DNA of 37,095 bases from CAYWJT01 sp964458655 (lineage in GTDB: Bacteria > Acidobacteriota > Aminicenantia > Aminicenantales > Saccharicenantaceae). The stretch is taken from the NCBI GenBank assembly GCA_964458655.1, contig CAYWJT010000022.1:1-37095 (forward strand), read 5' to 3'. How positions within the stretch are numbered: position 1 is the stretch's first letter; every line of letters begins with the position of its first letter. The notes under the pieces are model-generated. The model was not told the origin of the DNA, made no database searches, and worked only from the letters and a program-made list of their open reading frames with translations. The position numbers were made by a program, and so were the translations under genes. Of the stretch, positions 19,123 to 27,598 are shown piece by piece.

Positions 19123-19758
19123 ATGAGAAAATGCAGGTTCCAGGGAAAGATCGACCCTTACCTGCTCGGCCGGCTCCCGCAGGACGAAGCGCAGGAGTTC
19201 GAGGAGCACTATTTCGACTGCGAGTCCTGTTTCAACGAGATGGCCTTCCGCGACGAGGTCATAAGCGTCGTGAAGCAGGGCGGCATCGCCCCGGTCAGCG
19301 AGCCCGAGCGCGAGAAAGCCGGACTCTTCGACCGCGTCATCGGCGCCTTCACGCCCGTGAGATGGGCGACGGTCGGCGTCACCGCCGCCGCGGTCCTGCT
19401 GGCTGTTTGGATCCTCGTGCCCAGGCCGGGAACGCAGCAGCCCCAATTCACGCTTTCCTCCGACCAGATCATCCGAGGCGCCACGATCTCGCTCATCTCG
19501 CCGACGGTCGACGTGAGCCAGGCCCCCGAATACCTCGAGTGGAAGCCGATGGCCGGGGACCTCGAGTACGCCGTTTCGCTGTCGAACGGAGAGCCGCTCT
19601 GGACCGCGACCACCAAGCAGACCCGCGTCGCCATCCCGGCCGAAGTCCGGGCCCGCATGAAGCCCGGCCGGACCTATTCCTGGCAGGTCAAGGCCTTCAA
19701 CGCCGACGGCACGCTGGTGTCGCTCTCCTCGCCGGTGAGCTTCCGCATCATTCCCTGA
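19123..19758 (+). CDS. Membrane anti-sigma factor with zinc-finger N terminus
   Basis: A 211-residue probable anti-sigma factor. The N terminus carries the ZAS-type H-x3-C-x2-C motif (His29, Cys33, Cys36; Cys4 may be the fourth ligand). One membrane span covers about residues 81-99. The outer part (about 115-211) looks like a fibronectin-III-type beta domain (SPTVDVSQAPEYLEWKP, then RTYSWQVKAFNADG). ATG 19123 is preferred over the GTG at 19114 because AAAGGG then sits 8 bp upstream. It would hold the preceding sigma factor inactive until a signal from outside releases it. The gene ends before a clear terminator. Confidence 0.8.
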   Translation: MRKCRFQGKIDPYLLGRLPQDEAQEFEEHYFDCESCFNEMAFRDEVISVVKQGGIAPVSEPEREKAGLFDRVIGAFTPVRWATVGVTAAAVLLAVWILVPRPGTQQPQFTLSSDQIIRGATISLISPTVDVSQAPEYLEWKPMAGDLEYAVSLSNGEPLWTATTKQTRVAIPAEVRARMKPGRTYSWQVKAFNADGTLVSLSSPVSFRIIP

Positions 19759-19778
19759 AGCGGCAGAGCAAGCAGGCA

Positions 19779-19816
19779 GGGCTTCCGCCTGAACGGCGGA
19801 GGCCCTTCTTATTTTT
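19779..19816 (+). terminator. Intrinsic terminator of the ftsK-sigma-anti-sigma operon
   Basis: GGGCTTCCGCC (19779-19789) pairs with GGCGGAGGCCC (19795-19805) over 11 bp with one G-T wobble and a 5-nt loop (TGAAC). TTCTTATTTTT follows. It acts in the plus direction only. Confidence 0.88.
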
Positions 19817-19878
19817 CCCTGATTCCCCCATCGTTATCCGCCCCCCTCTCAACGCGACCGATAGCACCCCGAAGGCCC

Positions 19879-20577
19879 CTAATCTTCGATCATGAAGCCG
19901 TTGTCGTTGCCGGCCTCTTCCTGATAGTACATGCGGCCCCTGGCCTCCTCCTCGAAGGCCAGGCAGCACATCAGGCGCCCGCACAGCCCGGAGATCTTGG
20001 TCGGGTTGATGACGATCTGCTGCTTGCGGGCCTTCTGGATGGTCACCGGCTCGAACTCCCGGATGAACGAGAAGCAGCACAGCGTGCGGCCGCAGATGCC
20101 CAGGCCGCCGATCATCTTGGCCTCGTCTCTCACGCCGACCTGGCGCATCTCGATCCTCATCCTGAGCTCCTTGGCCAGGTCCTTGACCAGCTGGCGGAAG
20201 TCTATCCGGCCGTCGGCGGTGTAATAGAAGATGCCCTTCTTCTCGTTGAAGAAGTAGCGCACGGAAACGAGCTTCATGGGCAGGCTGAGGGCCTTGATCC
20301 TTTCCAGGCAGATCTCGAAGGCCCGGCCTTCCTTCTCCCTGAGCCACTCGAATTTCCGGATGTCCTCTTCGGTGGCCTTGCGGATGACCCGGACGGCGTA
20401 ACGCCCGGCCTTGGGATGCCGGCAGACGGCCTCGTTCTCCCGGACCACCCTGGCCAGGTCGCCGCCGAGCTCGGACTCGATTATGACCAGGTCGTCGAGG
20501 GCCAGGGGCTCCTCGCCGGCCAGGGCCCGGACCATCCGGCCGCTGGTCTCGGAACGGACGCATATTATCTCAGACAT
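19879..20577 (-). CDS. ricT: PSP1 domain protein, RicT/YaaT-like
   Basis: A 232-residue PSP1-domain protein. The cysteine signature is GICGRTLCCFSF (Cys162, 167, 168) and KISGLCGRLMCCL (Cys199, 204, 205), the residues that in Bacillus RicT help bind iron-sulfur clusters in the RicAFT complex affecting RNase Y and tRNA modification. Whether RicA and RicF partners exist here cannot be seen. The ATG at 20577 overlaps the end of holB by 8 bp. holB-ricT adjacency matches the holB-yaaT order in Bacillus. The longer frame starting further upstream lies inside holB and is not used. Confidence 0.9.
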   Translation of the reverse strand: MSEIICVRSETSGRMVRALAGEEPLALDDLVIIESELGGDLARVVRENEAVCRHPKAGRYAVRVIRKATEEDIRKFEWLREKEGRAFEICLERIKALSLPMKLVSVRYFFNEKKGIFYYTADGRIDFRQLVKDLAKELRMRIEMRQVGVRDEAKMIGGLGICGRTLCCFSFIREFEPVTIQKARKQQIVINPTKISGLCGRLMCCLAFEEEARGRMYYQEEAGNDNGFMIED

Positions 20578-21661
20578 GCATATCTTCTCCGAATCGAGAG
20601 TAATAGTCCAAAACAAGCAGGCTCTTATTATAGTTCCCTTCGAGCCGGTCGAGAAGGGCGTCGCTCTCGCTGAAAATCTTCAGGACCCGGTCCACGCTCA
20701 AATTCCCGGCCGCCCGCTCCAGCTCCGCGCCCAGGTCGTGGTTGAGCAGGAACCTGCGGTCGCCGCCGAGCATCAGGACGAGCAGGTCCCGGCAGAAGCA
20801 GCAGAACATCTCCACGAGCGACCTGAGCTCGACCGCCTCGTCCCTGGACAGCCCGCTGAACCGCTCCAGAAAGAGCGAGGCCCCGCGGCCGGCGAGCATG
20901 GCTTCGAACACGCGCCAGGCCTCCCGGCGCAGGAGGGTGAACCCCCCGGGGTCCAGCCGCCTCTCGCGGTCCGCGCCGACCTCGACGAAAGGCGCGAGCT
21001 GCCCGGCCTGCTCCTCGGACAGGCCGGCGTCGGACAGGGCCGCCTCGATGTCGTCCCGGGCGAACGGAGAGAAGGCGAAGACCCGGCAGCGCGAGACTAT
21101 CGTCGGCAGGATGAGCGACGGTTCCGAAGTCAGCAGGATGAAGCACGAATCGGCCGGCGGCTCCTCCAGAACCTTGAGCAGGGTGTTCTGCGAGTCGGCG
21201 TTCAGGCATTCGGCCCCGTCGAAGATGAAGACGCGCTTTCTCCCGCTCATCGGCTTCAGGTAGGCGAGCTTCCTGACCTCGCGCACGAGCTCGACCCGGA
21301 TGTTGTTGTTCTCGGGCTCCACCAGCATGACGTCCGGGAAACGGCCCCGGCCGACGGCGGAGGTTCCGGCACGGTTCGAGCCGGCTGCGTGCGCTTTGGC
21401 GGCCTTCCCGGCCTGCCGACCGACACCTGCTGCTTTCAGCCCGTAATCCGCGTCGATGGCCTGACAGGCCGCGCAGGAGTCGCAGGAGTCGTCGCGCCTG
21501 TTCAGGCAGTTCAGGGCCTTGGCCACGGTCAGGGCGGCTTTCCTCTTGCCCACCCCGCCCGGGCCCGTGAACAGCATGGAATTGGGCAGGCGCCCTCGAC
21601 GGAGCGCGAGCCCGAGGACTTCCTTGACCTTCTCGTTGTCCCTGATATCCGCGAACGACAT
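20570..21661 (-). CDS. holB: DNA polymerase III delta' subunit, AAA+ clamp-loader protein
   Basis: A clamp-loader subunit of 363 residues. The AAA+ module has the Walker-A-like GPGGVGKR (33-40), the zinc module Cys52, Cys60, Cys63, Cys66, RVFIFDGAECLNADSQNTLLKVLEEPP (Walker B region, seen in parts) and the SRC motif in IVSRCRVF. The final Walker residue is Arg rather than Thr/Ser, as is common in delta' proteins with weak or no ATPase. Between the zinc module and the next strand (about residues 71-107) there is a Gly/Ala/Lys/Arg-rich insert not typical of the family. The gene starts 3 bp after uvrA with an AGGGAA site inside the uvrA end. Confidence 0.88.
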   Translation of the reverse strand: MSFADIRDNEKVKEVLGLALRRGRLPNSMLFTGPGGVGKRKAALTVAKALNCLNRRDDSCDSCAACQAIDADYGLKAAGVGRQAGKAAKAHAAGSNRAGTSAVGRGRFPDVMLVEPENNNIRVELVREVRKLAYLKPMSGRKRVFIFDGAECLNADSQNTLLKVLEEPPADSCFILLTSEPSLILPTIVSRCRVFAFSPFARDDIEAALSDAGLSEEQAGQLAPFVEVGADRERRLDPGGFTLLRREAWRVFEAMLAGRGASLFLERFSGLSRDEAVELRSLVEMFCCFCRDLLVLMLGGDRRFLLNHDLGAELERAAGNLSVDRVLKIFSESDALLDRLEGNYNKSLLVLDYYSRFGEDMHV

Positions 21662-21664
21662 GCC

Positions 21665-24205
21665 TTATTCCCTCGCCGCGGCCGGCCCGCCGGCCCCCGC
21701 CTTCCCTGCCTGAAGCGCCCGCTTCAGGCACTCCCCAGTGTGGGAACCTTCGGCGGCCATGACTTCTTCTGGTGTGCCCTGGGCCACGACATAGCCTCCC
21801 TCCGCGCCTCCCTCCGGGCCCAGGTCGATAATATAGTCGCAATACCTGACCACTTCAAGGTTGTGCTCGATGATGATCACGGTGTTGCCGCGCTCCGTGA
21901 GCTCGTCGAGCACCTCGAGCAGCTTCCTGACGTCCTCGAAATGGAGTCCGGTCGTGGGCTCGTCGAGAATGTACAGGGTGCTGCCCGTGCCCCTGCGTCC
22001 GAGCTCCTTGGACAGCTTTATCCGCTGGGCCTCGCCGCCGGAAAGCTCGGTGGCCGGCTGGCCGAGCCTGATGTAGCCGAGCCCGACCCGCTTCAGGGTC
22101 ATGAGCTTGCGCTTGAGCACCGGGTGGGCCTTGAGCAGCTCGTAAGCGTCGTCGACGGTCATGTCGAGGTAATCGGCGACGCTCCGGCCCTTGTAGGTGA
22201 CGGCGAGCGTTTCCTTGTTGTAGCGCCGGCCGCGGCACCGGTCGCAGGTCACGAAGACGTCGGGCAGGAAGTGCATCTCGACCTTCTTGACGCCCGCCCC
22301 CTCGCATTCGTCGCACCTGCCGCCGGGTACGTTGAAGCTGAACCGTCCCGGCCGGTAGCCGCGCAGGCGGGCCTCGGGCGTCCGCGACATGAGCTCCCGC
22401 AGGGCCGAGAACAGGCCGGTGTAGGTGGCCGGGTTGGAGCGCGGGGTGCGGCCGATGGGCTTCTGGTCGACGACCACTGCCTTGTCTATCCTGTCCAGGC
22501 CCGTGATGCGGTCGTGGTCGCCCACCCGCTCCTGGGCCCGGTAGAGCTTCCTGGCCAGGGCCCGGTAGAGGATGTCGATCACGAGCGAGCTCTTGCCCGA
22601 GCCGGAAACGCCCGTGACCGCGGTCATGACCGAGAGCGGGACGCGGACGTCGATGTCCTTCAGGTTGTGCTCCCGGGCGCCGCTTATCGTCAGCCAGCCC
22701 GAAGGCCGACGCCTGGCCGGCGGCACCGGTATGGCTTTTTCGCGGCGCAGGTACATGGCCGTCAGGGAATCGGGGCTGCGCAGGATGGCCTCGAGCGGGC
22801 CTTCGGCCACCTTGTAGCCGCCCTGCTCGCCGGCGCCCGGGCCCAGGTCCAGGATGTGGTCGGCGGCCCTGATGGTCTGCTCGTCGTGCTCGACGACAAT
22901 GATGGAGTTGCCGCGGTCGCGCAGCGACCGCAGCAGCGAGATCAGCCGCCGGCCGTCCCGCTGATGAAGTCCGATGGTCGGCTCGTCGAGGACGTAGAGA
23001 ACGCCCCGCAGACGGGCGCTCACCTGGGCGGCCAGCCGGACGCGCTGGGCTTCGCCGCCGGAGAGCGACGCCGCCGTCCGGTTCAGGTGGAGGTAGGAGA
23101 GCCCCAGTTCGTCGATCACGGCCAGTCTGGCGGCGATCTCCTTGATGATCTTCTCGGCCACCGGGCGGACCTGCTCCGGGAAGGCCAGCCCGGCGACCTC
23201 CCGCCGCAGGTCCTTGAGCGCGAGTTCGCCCATCTCGTGAATGTTCCGTCCGCCGACCGTCACCGCCAGGCTCTCCCTCCTCAGCCTGGCGCCGCGGCAG
23301 GCGGGGCAGACCTCCTCCGTCAGCTCCAGGTCGCCGAGCTCGTTCTCGACGCTGCGGCAGCCCAGCCCGTTGCACTCCGGGCAGGCGCCGTATGGGCTGT
23401 TGAAGGAGAAATTGCGCGGCTCAATCTCCGGCAGGCTGACCTCGCATTCCGGGCAGACCAGGGCGCGGGAAAAGAAGCGCTCCCCGCCCTTCTCATCGAG
23501 GAAAAGGACCTCGCCGTCGGCGAGCTCGAGCGCCCGGTCGACCGCCTCCCGCAGCCGGAGGCCGGAGGTCTCGTTCACCCGGACCGTGTCCACGAGGACC
23601 TCGACGCTGTGCTTCCGGAGCCGGTCGAGCCTGATGTCCTCGTCGAGCTCCCGGAAAGCGCCGTTGACACGGACCCTGATGTAGCCTTTCTTCCTCAGCC
23701 GGTCGAACAGGCGCTGGAACTCGCCCTTCCTGCCGCGGACGACAGGCGCCAGGACCCTGACCCTGAGCCCGGCGAAGGCGGCCGCGGCCCGGGCGGCGAT
23801 CTCCTCGTTCGTCAGCGAGACTATCTCCCGGCCGCAGCCGGGGCAGTGCGGCGTGCCGGCCTTGGCGAACAGCAGCCTGAGGAAGTCCATGACCTCGGTG
23901 ACGGTGCCGACCGTCGAGCGCGGGTTCGCTGATATGGTTTTTTGGTCTATGGAAATGGCGGGCGAGATGCCCTCGACGGCCTCGACTTCGGGCTTCTCCA
24001 TCTGGTCGATGAACTGGCGCGCGTAGGCCGAGAGGCATTCGATGTAGCGGCGCTGGCCCTCGGCGAAGATGGTGTCGAAGGCGAGCGAAGACTTGCCCGA
24101 GCCCGAGGGTCCGGTGATGACGATCAGCCTGTTCCTGGGCAAGGCCACGTCGATATGCTTCAAGTTGTGCTGGGCCGCCCTCTTGATGCGTATCTCTTCG
24201 AGCAT
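21665..24205 (-). CDS. uvrA: Excinuclease ABC subunit A, shortened form
   Basis: UvrA finds bulky DNA damage and loads UvrB. Counting from ATG 24211 (848 residues): Walker A GPSGSGKS (34-41), the UvrB-binding insertion (about 118-245), first zinc module C254/C257/C278/C281, CPACRG (303-308), signature LSGGEAQR (384-391), second Walker A GVSGSGKS (535-542), and second zinc module C634/C637/C657/C660. Typical UvrA is about 940 residues. Here only about 20 residues separate the first zinc module from CPAC, where most UvrAs have about 90-100, so one segment is missing while every catalytic motif is intact. ATG 24205 (846 residues) is preferred because the -10 box ends 3-4 bp before ATG 24211. Confidence 0.95.
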   Translation of the reverse strand: MLEEIRIKRAAQHNLKHIDVALPRNRLIVITGPSGSGKSSLAFDTIFAEGQRRYIECLSAYARQFIDQMEKPEVEAVEGISPAISIDQKTISANPRSTVGTVTEVMDFLRLLFAKAGTPHCPGCGREIVSLTNEEIAARAAAAFAGLRVRVLAPVVRGRKGEFQRLFDRLRKKGYIRVRVNGAFRELDEDIRLDRLRKHSVEVLVDTVRVNETSGLRLREAVDRALELADGEVLFLDEKGGERFFSRALVCPECEVSLPEIEPRNFSFNSPYGACPECNGLGCRSVENELGDLELTEEVCPACRGARLRRESLAVTVGGRNIHEMGELALKDLRREVAGLAFPEQVRPVAEKIIKEIAARLAVIDELGLSYLHLNRTAASLSGGEAQRVRLAAQVSARLRGVLYVLDEPTIGLHQRDGRRLISLLRSLRDRGNSIIVVEHDEQTIRAADHILDLGPGAGEQGGYKVAEGPLEAILRSPDSLTAMYLRREKAIPVPPARRRPSGWLTISGAREHNLKDIDVRVPLSVMTAVTGVSGSGKSSLVIDILYRALARKLYRAQERVGDHDRITGLDRIDKAVVVDQKPIGRTPRSNPATYTGLFSALRELMSRTPEARLRGYRPGRFSFNVPGGRCDECEGAGVKKVEMHFLPDVFVTCDRCRGRRYNKETLAVTYKGRSVADYLDMTVDDAYELLKAHPVLKRKLMTLKRVGLGYIRLGQPATELSGGEAQRIKLSKELGRRGTGSTLYILDEPTTGLHFEDVRKLLEVLDELTERGNTVIIIEHNLEVVRYCDYIIDLGPEGGAEGGYVVAQGTPEEVMAAEGSHTGECLKRALQAGKAGAGGPAAARE

Positions 24206-24214
24206 AATCATATT

Positions 24215-24255
24215 ATTTTACCACTTTTCGGGGAGGAACGAAGCGGAAAGCTTCG
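24215..24255 (-). promoter_or_regulatory. uvrA promoter with overlapping dyad (candidate operator)
   Basis: On the minus strand: -35 TTCGTT (24237-24242), 16-bp spacer, -10 TAAAAT (24215-24220), leaving almost no leader before ATG 24205. A perfect dyad CGAAGC-N5-GCTTCG (24239-24255) overlaps the -35 box, placed as a repressor operator would be. Its regulator is unknown; a LexA-like repressor is only a possibility. Confidence 0.45.
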
Positions 24256-24277
24256 GGAGCCGCGGCCGAGCGGGCGG

Positions 24278-24306
24278 TTGACCGGCCCCATCGATTCGAT
24301 TAGGAT
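24278..24306 (+). promoter_or_regulatory. Promoter of the MrfA-like helicase gene
   Basis: -35 TTGACC (24278-24283), 17-bp spacer, -10 TAGGAT (24301-24306). The expected mRNA start is about 6 nt before ATG 24319, which overlaps or cuts into the GAGGAG ribosome-binding site (24309-24314). It is divergent from the uvrA promoter. Confidence 0.5.
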
Positions 24307-24318
24307 GTGAGGAGACCC

Positions 24319-26670
24319 ATGGACCAATCGGAAAAGCTGCTGCGCGCGGTCGAGCTTCTCAAGCAAATGGGCTACCGCGGCGACTCCATCCAGGCCGTCA
24401 AGCATCTGCCGCCGCGGAGCCCGAGCTACCGGGATTACCCGGAGGACATCCACCCGGCCCTCAAGAAAGCCCTTGTCGAGAAAGGCTACGAGAAGCTCTA
24501 CACCCACCAGCGCTCGAGCTGGGAGGCCCTGCGCGAGGGCAAGGACATCGTGGTCGTAACACCCACGGCGTCGGGCAAGACCCTGTGCTACAACCTGCCC
24601 GTGCTCGACGCCGTCATAAAGGACCCGGCCACACGGGCCCTTTACCTCTTCCCCACCAAGGCCCTGGCCCAAGACCAGCGGGCCGAGCTCGACGAGACGA
24701 TCGCCCTCCTTCCCCAGGGCATAGGCGTCTACACCTACGACGGCGACACCCCCCAGGACGCCCGCAAGTCCATCCGGGCCCACGGCAACATCGTCCTGAC
24801 CAACCCCGACATGCTGCACTCGGGCATCCTGCCGCACCACACCAAGTGGATCCGCCTCTTCGAGAACCTGCGATACGTGGTGATAGACGAGCTCCACAAC
24901 TACCGCGGCGTCTTCGGCAGCCACCTGGCCAACGTCCTGAGACGCCTGAAGCGGGTCGCCCGCTTCTACGGCTCGAACCCGCGCTTCATCCTGAGCTCGG
25001 CTACGATTGCCAACCCGGTCGAGCTGGCCGAGAAGCTGACCGAGACCAAAGTGGCCCTGATAGACGAGAACGGCGCCCCAAGCGGCGAGAAATTCTTCAT
25101 CTTCTACAACCCGCCGGTCGTCAACGAGGCCCTGGGCATCCGGCGCTCCTACGTCAACGAGGCCCGCCGGGTGGCCGCCATCTTCCTCAAGAACGGACTG
25201 CAGACGATCGTCTTCGCTCAGAGCCGCCTGATCACCGAGGTCCTGCTCACCTACCTCAAGGACGACATCGAGACCGACCTGACCAAGACCGGCCTGGTCC
25301 GCGGCTACCGCGGAGGCTACCTGCCCCTGAAAAGGCGCGAGATAGAGAAGGGCCTGAGGAACGGCGAGATCCTGGGCGTGGTCTCCACCAACGCCCTCGA
25401 GCTCGGCATCGACATCGGCACCCTGGACGTCGCGGTCCTGGCCGGCTACCCCGGGACCATCTCCAGCACCTGGCAGCGCGCCGGCCGGGCCGGCCGGAAG
25501 ACGGGCAGGTCCGCGGCCGTGCTGGTCGCGACGAGCTCGCCGCTCGACCAGTTTATCATCCGGAATTCCGATTACTTCTTTTCGCGCCCGCCGGAAATGG
25601 CCTTGATCAACCCCGACAACCTGTCCATCCTGGTCAGCCACGTCGAATGCGCCGCCTTCGAGCTGCCCTTCGAGGACGGCGAGAAGTTCGGCGAGCGCGA
25701 CATCTCCGACATCCTGCAGTTCCTGGAAGAGGACAAGCTCCTGCACCACTCCAAGAACAAATGGTTCTACACCTCGGACGCATACCCCGCCGACACGGTC
25801 AGCCTGCGGAGCATCAGCTCCGACAACTTCGTCGTCGTCGACACGACGGGCCAGCACCAGGCCATCGCCGAGGTCGACTTCTCCTCGGCCCTGACGACGC
25901 TCCACCCCAAGGCCATCTACATCTGCGAGGGCGAGCAGTATTTCGTCGAGAAGCTCGACTTCGGGGAGCGCAAGGCCTACGTCAAGAAGACCGACGTCGA
26001 CTACTTCACCGACGCCATAGATTACACCAAGGTCAAGGTCCTCGACGTCTTCGAGAGCAAGGCGCTCGACACCTGCCGCTTCTCCCACGGCGAGGTCCAC
26101 GTGGCGACGCAGGTCGTGGGCTTCAAGAAGATCAAGTTCCACACCATGGAGAACGTCGGCGCCGGCGACCTGGAGCTCCCCGAGAACGAGATGCACACCA
26201 CGGCCTACTGGCTGACCATACCTGGCGCCGTCGTCCAGACCCTGGGCCTCCCGGCCCTCGAGCGGGTCAACGGGCTCTACGGCCTGGCCTACCTACTGCA
26301 CCACGTGTCGCCTCTGTTCATGATGTGCGACTTCCGCGACATAGGCGTGACGCTCGGCGACAATTCGACCGGCGAGACGCTGCCGCCGCGCGGCCTGCCC
26401 GGCCGCTTCCAGGCGCAGGCGGAGAGCTCGGCCGCGTTCCAAGAGGCCTTCGAGCCCAATATCTTCATCTACGACAACTTCCCGGGCGGGGTCGGCCTCA
26501 GCCCCTCGCTCTTCGCGCTCGAGACCAAGCTGCTCGAGCAGGCCCTCAAGACCATCGAAGGCTGCCCCTGCCGGGACGGCTGCCCCTCGTGCGTCGGGGC
26601 CGCGGCCGAAAGCGGAAGCCAGGCCAAGCAGGTGGCGAGGAAGATCCTCGAACGCGTCCTGAAGGGCTGA
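24319..26670 (+). CDS. DEAD/DEAH-box helicase with DUF1998-type C terminus, MrfA/YprA-like
   Basis: An SF2 helicase of 783 residues. Motif I TPTASGKT (81-88), motif II DELH (190-193), motif III SSAT (about 226-229), and late motifs TNALELGIDIG and QRAGRAGR are in order. The C-terminal third ends in CPCRDGCPSC, the four-cysteine metal site of the DUF1998/MrfA C-terminal domain. In Bacillus, MrfA (YprA) works with MrfB in a UvrABC-independent repair path for mitomycin C damage; no MrfB neighbour is seen here. ATG 24319 is chosen for its GAGGAG site; the frame could extend to a GTG at 24307. It diverges from uvrA across a short control region. Confidence 0.88.
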   Translation: MDQSEKLLRAVELLKQMGYRGDSIQAVKHLPPRSPSYRDYPEDIHPALKKALVEKGYEKLYTHQRSSWEALREGKDIVVVTPTASGKTLCYNLPVLDAVIKDPATRALYLFPTKALAQDQRAELDETIALLPQGIGVYTYDGDTPQDARKSIRAHGNIVLTNPDMLHSGILPHHTKWIRLFENLRYVVIDELHNYRGVFGSHLANVLRRLKRVARFYGSNPRFILSSATIANPVELAEKLTETKVALIDENGAPSGEKFFIFYNPPVVNEALGIRRSYVNEARRVAAIFLKNGLQTIVFAQSRLITEVLLTYLKDDIETDLTKTGLVRGYRGGYLPLKRREIEKGLRNGEILGVVSTNALELGIDIGTLDVAVLAGYPGTISSTWQRAGRAGRKTGRSAAVLVATSSPLDQFIIRNSDYFFSRPPEMALINPDNLSILVSHVECAAFELPFEDGEKFGERDISDILQFLEEDKLLHHSKNKWFYTSDAYPADTVSLRSISSDNFVVVDTTGQHQAIAEVDFSSALTTLHPKAIYICEGEQYFVEKLDFGERKAYVKKTDVDYFTDAIDYTKVKVLDVFESKALDTCRFSHGEVHVATQVVGFKKIKFHTMENVGAGDLELPENEMHTTAYWLTIPGAVVQTLGLPALERVNGLYGLAYLLHHVSPLFMMCDFRDIGVTLGDNSTGETLPPRGLPGRFQAQAESSAAFQEAFEPNIFIYDNFPGGVGLSPSLFALETKLLEQALKTIEGCPCRDGCPSCVGAAAESGSQAKQVARKILERVLKG

Positions 26671-26932
26671 CCGCCAATCCCGCCGCCTCTCCCGCGCGGC
26701 TGCTTGCGGGCCGTCCGGGCCGGGCTCTCATCCTTTGGCGTCGCGGAGCGCACCCGCATCTTGATGGTTCCGACAGCCGCTTCGCCCCCGACAGGCTGAG
26801 CCCCGGATGCGCGCGGCACGCGCCGTTCGTCGGGCGGGGCCTATTTGACACAAGTCTACAACACTATTCGTCATAGAGCCGGGGCCTATTTGACAGGGGC
26901 GGGGCCGTGTGCTAACTTCTGGAAAGACAGCC
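26671..26932 (+). promoter_or_regulatory. Intergenic region with repeated -35 element and tol promoter
   Basis: The 15-mer GGGGCCTATTTGACA occurs at 26836-26850 and 26881-26895, 45 bp apart, each ending in TTGACA. The downstream copy forms a good promoter: -35 26890-26895, 17-bp spacer, extended -10 TGC-TAACTT (box 26913-26918), then GGAAAG (26921-26926) before the tolQ ATG. The upstream copy has no clear -10 and may be a second promoter or a regulator-binding repeat. 26671-26835 shows no gene. Confidence 0.55.
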
Positions 26933-27598
26933 ATGAACATCAACTTCGTCAAGATCATCTCGGAAGCCGACATCGTAGTCAAACTCATCCTGCTCGTCCT
27001 GCTCTTCTTCTCCGTCTTCTCCTGGGCCATAATCATCTACAAGTCGCGGGCCATCAAGACCGCGGCCAGGCAATCGGCGGTTTTCATCGAGGCCTTCCGC
27101 AGGAGCAAGAGCCTGAGCGACGTCAGCGAGGCGGCCAAGAGGCACCGCTCGAGCCCGCTGGCCTCGATCTTCCTGGCCGGGTTCAAGGAGCTGGCCTACC
27201 AGAGCAAGAGCAGCGAGAACGGCTGGACGGCCGAGAAGAGCGAGAGCCTCAACCGGGCCCTGCTCAAGGCCTCCAACAACGAGATCGCCCGTCTGGAGAA
27301 GATGATGTTCTTCCTGGCCACGACCGGCAGCGTTTCGCCCTTCATCGGCCTGTTCGGGACCGTCTGGGGCATCATGATCTCCTTCGAGCGCATCGGCGTC
27401 CTCAGGTCGGCCAGCCTGCAGACGGTCGCGCCCGGCATAGCCGAGGCCTTGATGGCCACGGCCGTCGGCCTGTTCGCGGCCGTGCCCGCCGTCATCGGCT
27501 ACAACTACTTCCTCGGCAAGATCAAGGACCTGATCGCCGAGATGGAAGACTTCACCCTCGAATTCATGAGCATCGCCGAAAGACTCCATGGGTCTTAA
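26933..27598 (+). CDS. tolQ: TolQ (MotA/TolQ/ExbB proton channel family)
   Basis: Inner-membrane stator of the Tol-Pal machine, which uses the proton gradient to draw in the outer membrane during division. 221 residues with three membrane segments: about 15-35, then 130-150 (SVSPFIGLFGTVWGIMISFE region) and 165-190 (GIAEALMATAVGLFAAVPAVIGYNYF region), the last two carrying the conserved channel residues. ATG 26933 has a GGAAAG site 6 bp upstream; an earlier in-frame TTG/ATG-like start overlaps the -10 box. It overlaps tolR by 11 bp. ExbB is the alternative name, but the tolR-tolA-tolB context supports TolQ. Confidence 0.9.
   Translation: MNINFVKIISEADIVVKLILLVLLFFSVFSWAIIIYKSRAIKTAARQSAVFIEAFRRSKSLSDVSEAAKRHRSSPLASIFLAGFKELAYQSKSSENGWTAEKSESLNRALLKASNNEIARLEKMMFFLATTGSVSPFIGLFGTVWGIMISFERIGVLRSASLQTVAPGIAEALMATAVGLFAAVPAVIGYNYFLGKIKDLIAEMEDFTLEFMSIAERLHGS

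Noticed and set aside
20411..23932. A 1173-residue plus-strand open frame
   Set aside because: It is antisense to ricT, holB and uvrA. Its composition (Leu/Asp/Val/Gly/Pro/Arg) is the usual mirror of GC-rich genes and no domain is recognisable.
24585..26876. A 763-residue plus-strand frame overlapping the helicase
   Set aside because: Arg/Pro/Gly-rich +2 shadow of the MrfA-like gene with no family match.
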